From NCBI GenBank assembly GCA_965230045.1, contig OZ245940.1, positions 1,736,001 to 1,800,000 on the forward strand: a DNA stretch of 64,000 nt. The letters are read 5' to 3'. This DNA is from G963662905 sp965230045. GTDB lineage: Bacteria; Bacteroidota; Bacteroidia; Bacteroidales; WRLA01. The number at the start of each line of letters is the position of its first letter. Position 1 is the first letter of the stretch. Both the position numbers and the translations under genes were made by a program. The notes under the pieces are model-generated. The model was not told the DNA's origin. It ran no database searches and saw only the letters and a program-made list of their open reading frames with translations. This document shows positions 60,150 to 64,000 of the stretch, piece after piece.

Positions 60150-61163
60150 ATGATGGATAAAAATGCTGTTAATCAGCTTTTTGACTCTTTTAAAGATATG
60201 AAGGTGCTGGTCATTGGCGATGTGATGATCGATGCCTATTTATTTGGGAAAGTAAACCGTATTTCCCCCGAAGCGCCTGTGCCGGTTGTTGAAGTTACCC
60301 ATCGTTCGAATCGCCTGGGAGGAGCCGCCAATGTAGCCTTGAATATCAAAGCAATGGGAGCAAAACCTGTTTTGTGCAGCCTTATTGGCCGGGATGAAAA
60401 AGCATCCCTCTTTTTTGATCTGCTCCAAGAGGATGATTTGAGTGCCGAAGGAATTTGCCAGAGTGAAAACCGTATTACTACGACCAAATTCCGGATTCTT
60501 GGTAATTCGAGCCAAATGTTGCGTGTGGATGAAGAAATGAAGGATGAATTGGAAGAGGATGACCGTGATTGCCTGCTGGAAAGGATTACGCAATTGATCC
60601 TCAATCAAAAAATAAATGCAATCCTGTTTCAGGATTATGATAAAGGTGTAATCAGTCCCGAACTGATCAGCGACGTGAACCATTTGGCCAGGAAGTACAA
60701 AATCCCGGTGAGCGTGGACCCGAAAAAGCGAAATTTCCTTGCCTATCAAGGCGTAGATTTGTTTAAGCCCAACCTGAAGGAAATGCGCGAAGGTTTAAAT
60801 ATACAGACACATCTCGATCAGGAAGCTGTGCTTTTCGCTGCTTCGGAGACTTTGCGCAAAAAGATGAACGCCAAAGCGGTGATGATTACGCTTTCGGAAC
60901 GCGGAGTGCTGATCAATGCCCCCGCTGGCGATGAGCAAATTAAAGAAATTGTACCGGCACATATTCGTCAGATCAGCGATGTGTCAGGAGCCGGAGATAC
61001 CGTGATCAGTGTAGCAACGCTTTGTTTGGCTGCCGGAACCGAGCCCGTTTTTATGGCACGTTTTGCCAATCTTGCCGGGGGCTTGGTTTGTGAAAGCCTG
61101 GGCGTGGTTCCCATTGATGCTGAACGCCTTAAAGAAGAAACAATAAAGCTTTTGCTGTTATGA
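60150..61163 (+). CDS. rfaE1: D-glycero-beta-D-manno-heptose-7-phosphate kinase
   Basis: About 337 residues; the start is one of two adjacent ATGs at 60150 and 60153. A PfkB-family sugar kinase equal to the N-terminal domain of HldE: VLVIGDVMIDAYLFGKVNRI, RLGGAANVALNIKAMG, KPNLKEMREGL and the catalytic DVSGAGDTVISV near residue 275. It makes heptose 1,7-bisphosphate for ADP-heptose. The adenylyltransferase half is encoded separately at 17988-18491. Overlaps menG by 4 bp (ATGA). Confidence 0.93.
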   Translation: MMDKNAVNQLFDSFKDMKVLVIGDVMIDAYLFGKVNRISPEAPVPVVEVTHRSNRLGGAANVALNIKAMGAKPVLCSLIGRDEKASLFFDLLQEDDLSAEGICQSENRITTTKFRILGNSSQMLRVDEEMKDELEEDDRDCLLERITQLILNQKINAILFQDYDKGVISPELISDVNHLARKYKIPVSVDPKKRNFLAYQGVDLFKPNLKEMREGLNIQTHLDQEAVLFAASETLRKKMNAKAVMITLSERGVLINAPAGDEQIKEIVPAHIRQISDVSGAGDTVISVATLCLAAGTEPVFMARFANLAGGLVCESLGVVPIDAERLKEETIKLLLL

Positions 61164-61879
61164 GTAAGCCAAAAATAAGCGGTACAGGCAAAAAAGAAGG
61201 GGTTCGGGAGATGTTCAACAGCATTGCCGGGCATTACGATTTTCTGAATCACTTTCTTTCTGCCGGAATCGACCGTCAGTGGAGACGGCATCTGATCCGT
61301 AGATTACGCGAATCGCATGCATCAAATGTGCTGGATATTGCGACAGGTACAGCCGATTTGGCCATTCTTGCAGCCCGAAAGCTGCATATACAGGTTGTTG
61401 GGGCAGATATTTCGGAGCAAATGTTGCGTATCGGTAATGCAAAAGTGCAGCAGGCAAAATTGGATAGCCTGATAAAACTTGAGCCAGGAGATGCCGAAAA
61501 CCTACGCTTTAATAATAATTATTTTGATGCAGCCATGGTTGCATTTGGTGTGCGCAATTTTGAAAACCTGCAAAAAGGCTTATCGGAAATTTTAAGAGTG
61601 ATCAGGCCGGGCGGGAATGCTTTTATCCTGGAGTTCTCCCAGCCCCGCATGTTTCCTGTAAAACAATTCTATAGCTTTTACTCCAAAACTGTTATGCCGG
61701 GGGCCGGACGCCTGATTTCTAAAAATGATGGTGCTTACACTTATCTTCCGGAAAGTGTTCAGGCGTTTCCCGATGGTGAGGCGTTTTTGAAAGAAATGAG
61801 CAAAGCAGGTTTTGTGAACCTCAGGGAAGAACGCATGACTTTCGGTATTGCAAGTCTTTATATCGGGCAGAAGCCATAA
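61160..61879 (+). CDS. menG: Demethylmenaquinone methyltransferase (MenG/UbiE)
   Basis: A 239-residue SAM methyltransferase with the UbiE signatures YDFLNHFLSAGIDRQWRR, VLDIATGTADLAI (motif I, about residues 53-65), VAFGVRNFENLQKGL and NDGAYTYLPESVQAFPDGE. It makes the last step of menaquinone synthesis. It overlaps rfaE1 in ATGA and is followed 63 bp later by porT; I recall menG/ubiE next to porT in many Bacteroidota. Confidence 0.93.
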   Translation: MSKPKISGTGKKEGVREMFNSIAGHYDFLNHFLSAGIDRQWRRHLIRRLRESHASNVLDIATGTADLAILAARKLHIQVVGADISEQMLRIGNAKVQQAKLDSLIKLEPGDAENLRFNNNYFDAAMVAFGVRNFENLQKGLSEILRVIRPGGNAFILEFSQPRMFPVKQFYSFYSKTVMPGAGRLISKNDGAYTYLPESVQAFPDGEAFLKEMSKAGFVNLREERMTFGIASLYIGQKP

Positions 61880-61942
61880 GTTGCAGAAAATAAATATTGC
61901 GCTTCTCCGTTAAGAAATCAGGCTGAATTAACTGAACATCTT

Positions 61943-62707
61943 TTGAAAAAAATATTTTTTATCATTTCTTTTCTGATCATTGTACTGAATTCCTTTGCGC
62001 AGTATAATATCCCCAAAGTCCCCAATCTGCCAAAATATGACAGAAATCCGCGGCACTTTGGGTTTTATCTTGGATTTAATCAAATGATGTTCACGATAAA
62101 TCCCATTGAAGGATTTCAGTATATCACCTATTCCGGTGAACAAATCCCCGATTTGATTGCTGACAGCGCCCGTGTAAATGCAATTACGCCACAGGCCGGC
62201 CTTGGATTTACCATTGGAATGGTTTCTAACCTACGTTTGGGCGAATATTTCGATCTGCGTTTTGTGCCGGGCTTGCAATTTGCTTCCCGCGATATCAATT
62301 ATTCCATAATGCAGTTCCGAAAAACCGATACAAGCTATTATGATATAGTCAAGCAAGTGCCAACAACTTATGTCGATTTCCCGCTTAGGATTAAGTATAA
62401 AGGAAAGCGCATGCATAATCTTCGCCCGTATATCTTTTCGGGGATGACGCTTAAAATTGACCTGGCTTCCAGTGCCCAAAAAAAGGAAGAAGCCCGTAAC
62501 GACCTGAAAGTTAAAATGAACCGAATAGATTATGGCTTTGAGTTTGGTGCCGGATTTGATGTTTATACTGTCTGGTTTAAATTTGCTTTCCAGATTCAGA
62601 TGACCTATGGGTTTAAAAATATTCTCTATCCGGAAGATAATCTCTATTCTGCTAGTATTGAGTCTGTTCACTCCAAAATATTTCAAATATCCTTTACGTT
62701 CGAATAA
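61943..62707 (+). CDS. porT: T9SS outer-membrane protein PorT
   Basis: A 254-residue beta-barrel starting with TTG at 61943 and a signal peptide (KKIFFIISFLIIVLNSFAQ). Motifs in keeping with PorT are HFGFYLGFNQMMFTINP, GFTIGMVSNLRLGEYFDLRF and TYVDFPLRIKYKGKR. PorT is needed for T9SS assembly in Porphyromonas. It lies downstream of menG, apart from the main T9SS block. No ATG occurs near the signal peptide, so the TTG start is supported. Confidence 0.87.
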   Translation: MKKIFFIISFLIIVLNSFAQYNIPKVPNLPKYDRNPRHFGFYLGFNQMMFTINPIEGFQYITYSGEQIPDLIADSARVNAITPQAGLGFTIGMVSNLRLGEYFDLRFVPGLQFASRDINYSIMQFRKTDTSYYDIVKQVPTTYVDFPLRIKYKGKRMHNLRPYIFSGMTLKIDLASSAQKKEEARNDLKVKMNRIDYGFEFGAGFDVYTVWFKFAFQIQMTYGFKNILYPEDNLYSASIESVHSKIFQISFTFE

Positions 62708-62743
62708 TTTGTATTTTAGCCGTCTTGTTTAAAAACTTTTGCG

Positions 62744-63439
62744 ATGGGAGAAAAGAACCAGCTCTTCAAGAAACTAATTGATAAGGCTTCACTTAAGATT
62801 AATGTGTACCGTAAAACCAATCAGGTTTTTAAAGAATTCAAATCAATAATCCGCGAAACGGTTGATGAGTTCAATAAATATCAACATGCGAATTCGGAGG
62901 AAACTCCGGTAATTGTACAGTATAAAGACCGGGGCGAATTTGAAATTGAACTAAAATTTGGTGGCGATGTGCTCATTTTTATGATGCATACCAATGTGTT
63001 CGAATTCAGCCGTTTCCATCAGGTGATGAAGACCCCTTATGTGAAAGAAGATCCGGCACGTTCGTTTTGCGGCATTATCAATATTTATAATTTTCTTTCC
63101 GATTCCTTTAAATACCACCGCATGAATGATATTGGATATCTCATCGGAAGGGTGTTCATCAATAAAGATGAGCATTATTTTGTGGAAGGGAAAAAAGAAA
63201 TTGGCTTGCTTTACAGTAATTTCAATACTTCCATCATGAACCGTGAAGCAGCCAAACAGATTGTAGAGTCGGCTATTGAATATACCATAAATTTTGATCT
63301 GCTCACTCCGCCTTACGATCAGGTGAAAGAAGTTTCACTGCATGAATTCCAGACTACGCTCGACAATATGAAGCTGCGCACAGGCAAACGCCTTGGGTTT
63401 AAATTCCAGGCTGATGGTGATGAGATAATTAAAGATTAA
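62744..63439 (+). CDS. Conserved hypothetical protein
   Basis: A 231-residue protein with no signal peptide or membrane segment. The central part has many aromatic and charged strands (VIVQYKDRGEFEIELKFGGD, FMMHTNVFEFSRFHQVM) and the end is helical. I do not recognise a family with a known role. It lies 36 bp after porT, preceded by a near-match -7 element (AACTTTTG), so it may be co-transcribed or have its own weak promoter. Confidence 0.75.
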   Translation: MGEKNQLFKKLIDKASLKINVYRKTNQVFKEFKSIIRETVDEFNKYQHANSEETPVIVQYKDRGEFEIELKFGGDVLIFMMHTNVFEFSRFHQVMKTPYVKEDPARSFCGIINIYNFLSDSFKYHRMNDIGYLIGRVFINKDEHYFVEGKKEIGLLYSNFNTSIMNREAAKQIVESAIEYTINFDLLTPPYDQVKEVSLHEFQTTLDNMKLRTGKRLGFKFQADGDEIIKD

Positions 63440-63492
63440 AAAAGTCAGCTTTTTCTCAAGAGGATTTGGTATCTTTATCCAAACCTCTTTCT

Positions 63493-64000
63493 ATGCAATC
63501 CAATTCATCGCGCCGTTGGGTGGTTGGGGATATTCACGGCTGCTTAAAAACATTCAAGGCTTTAGTCCAAAAAATAGGCTTGCAAAAGCAGGACAAGCTT
63601 TATCTGCTTGGCGATTATATCGACCGGGGGAAAGATGGAGCCAGCGTAATTGATTTTGTCATTGAATTACGAAATCATGGCTATCAGCTTTTCCCATTGC
63701 GTGGAAATCATGAAGATGATTTGGTGCAAGCGAGTCAAACATACAACGATAAGGATTTGAAAGCCCTGGTAGCGCGCATCAATAAAAGTGCCTGCCTGCT
63801 GGATGATGAAGGGAAATTAATTTCTAAATATCTTGATTTCTGTCGAAATTTGCCTTTGTATTTTGATTTGGGCGGTTTTTTTCTGGTACATGCCGGTTTG
63901 AATTTTGATTTGGATGATCCCTTGCAGGATAAAAAGGCTATGTTGGTACTCAGGCGATGGACATCGAAAGCTGATATTTCCAAAATTGGAGGAAAAAGGA
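63493..64000 (+). CDS. PPP-family metallophosphatase, truncated by window end
   Basis: 169 codons from the ATG at 63493, running off the window without a stop. It has the three metal motifs of serine/threonine phosphatase-like enzymes: VVGDIHGC (residues about 10-17), LGDYIDRGKDG (about 42-52) and LRGNHEDD (about 76-83), plus LVHAGLNFD. Such small PPP proteins include bacterial PrpA/ApaH-like phosphatases; protein phosphatase or dinucleotide hydrolase activity cannot be separated here. The missing part is outside the window. Confidence 0.85.
   Translation, partial: MQSNSSRRWVVGDIHGCLKTFKALVQKIGLQKQDKLYLLGDYIDRGKDGASVIDFVIELRNHGYQLFPLRGNHEDDLVQASQTYNDKDLKALVARINKSACLLDDEGKLISKYLDFCRNLPLYFDLGGFFLVHAGLNFDLDDPLQDKKAMLVLRRWTSKADISKIGGKR

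Noticed and set aside
1..64000. tRNA, rRNA, riboswitch and origin features
   Set aside because: No tRNA T-loop plus acceptor pairing, rRNA sequence, classic riboswitch core or DnaA-box cluster was found by reading; a covariance-model scan would be the proper test.

Overview
The window is chromosomal DNA from a member of the Bacteroidota, probably class Bacteroidia. Three things point there. Many genes have the Bacteroidota-type -7 promoter element TAnnTTTG. Type IX secretion system (T9SS) genes are present: porV, two porU-like sortase genes, a porP/sprF-like gene, a gldJ-like gene and porT. Several secreted proteins carry T9SS C-terminal sorting domains. A fused ADP-forming acetyl-CoA synthetase hints at a fermentative or partly fermentative life, and lpxB plus a split heptose pathway (rfaE1, rfaE2) show a lipid-A-bearing outer membrane. 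No tRNA, rRNA or CRISPR array was seen.

1-13.8 kb is an accessory region on a core background. A FAD-dependent dehydrogenase gene has its last 47 bp repeated exactly 5.49 kb downstream (1665-1711 and 7153-7199). Between the repeats lie two small membrane-protein genes, a complete IS21-family element (2413-5136, target duplication AGCTTT) and two toxin-antitoxin operons (higBA and a RelE-like/XRE pair). After a secreted PKD protein that has lost its sorting domain and a 246-bp stub of a second IS21 copy comes a decayed RHS polymorphic-toxin locus (9.2-13.4 kb). It holds two RHS core fragments with different C-terminal toxins (one toxin-44-like, one with a HELIGH putative metal site), each followed by a lipoprotein gene that is the likely immunity gene, plus smaller relics. 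The locus is joined head-on to an orphan T9SS sorting domain at about 13.37 kb.

13.8-27.5 kb is core: Mrp and NifU-type Fe-S proteins, a thioredoxin-fold protein, panC-panD, a flippase-like membrane protein, rfaE2, radA, a large T9SS type B cargo protein, relA/spoT, a Fur-family regulator, purA and ispF. 27.6-39.8 kb is the T9SS block: porV and two tandem porU paralogues on the minus strand, divergent from porP-gldJ. murF-anmK (cell wall) and a type A cargo protein follow.

44.8-64 kb is again mostly housekeeping: PspC/PadR, acetyl-CoA synthetase (ADP-forming), a SAM methyltransferase, rlmB, comEC, two TPR proteins, lpxB, surE, an aminotransferase, rfaE1, menG, porT and a truncated PPP-family phosphatase. 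Three intergenic stretches hold long palindromic repeats (46.8-47.15, 51.2-51.4 and 58.45-58.61 kb). The tail-to-tail rlmB/comEC junction is duplicated in diverged form on both sides of about 0.54 kb of foreign-looking DNA, a second case of 3'-end duplication flanking an insertion.
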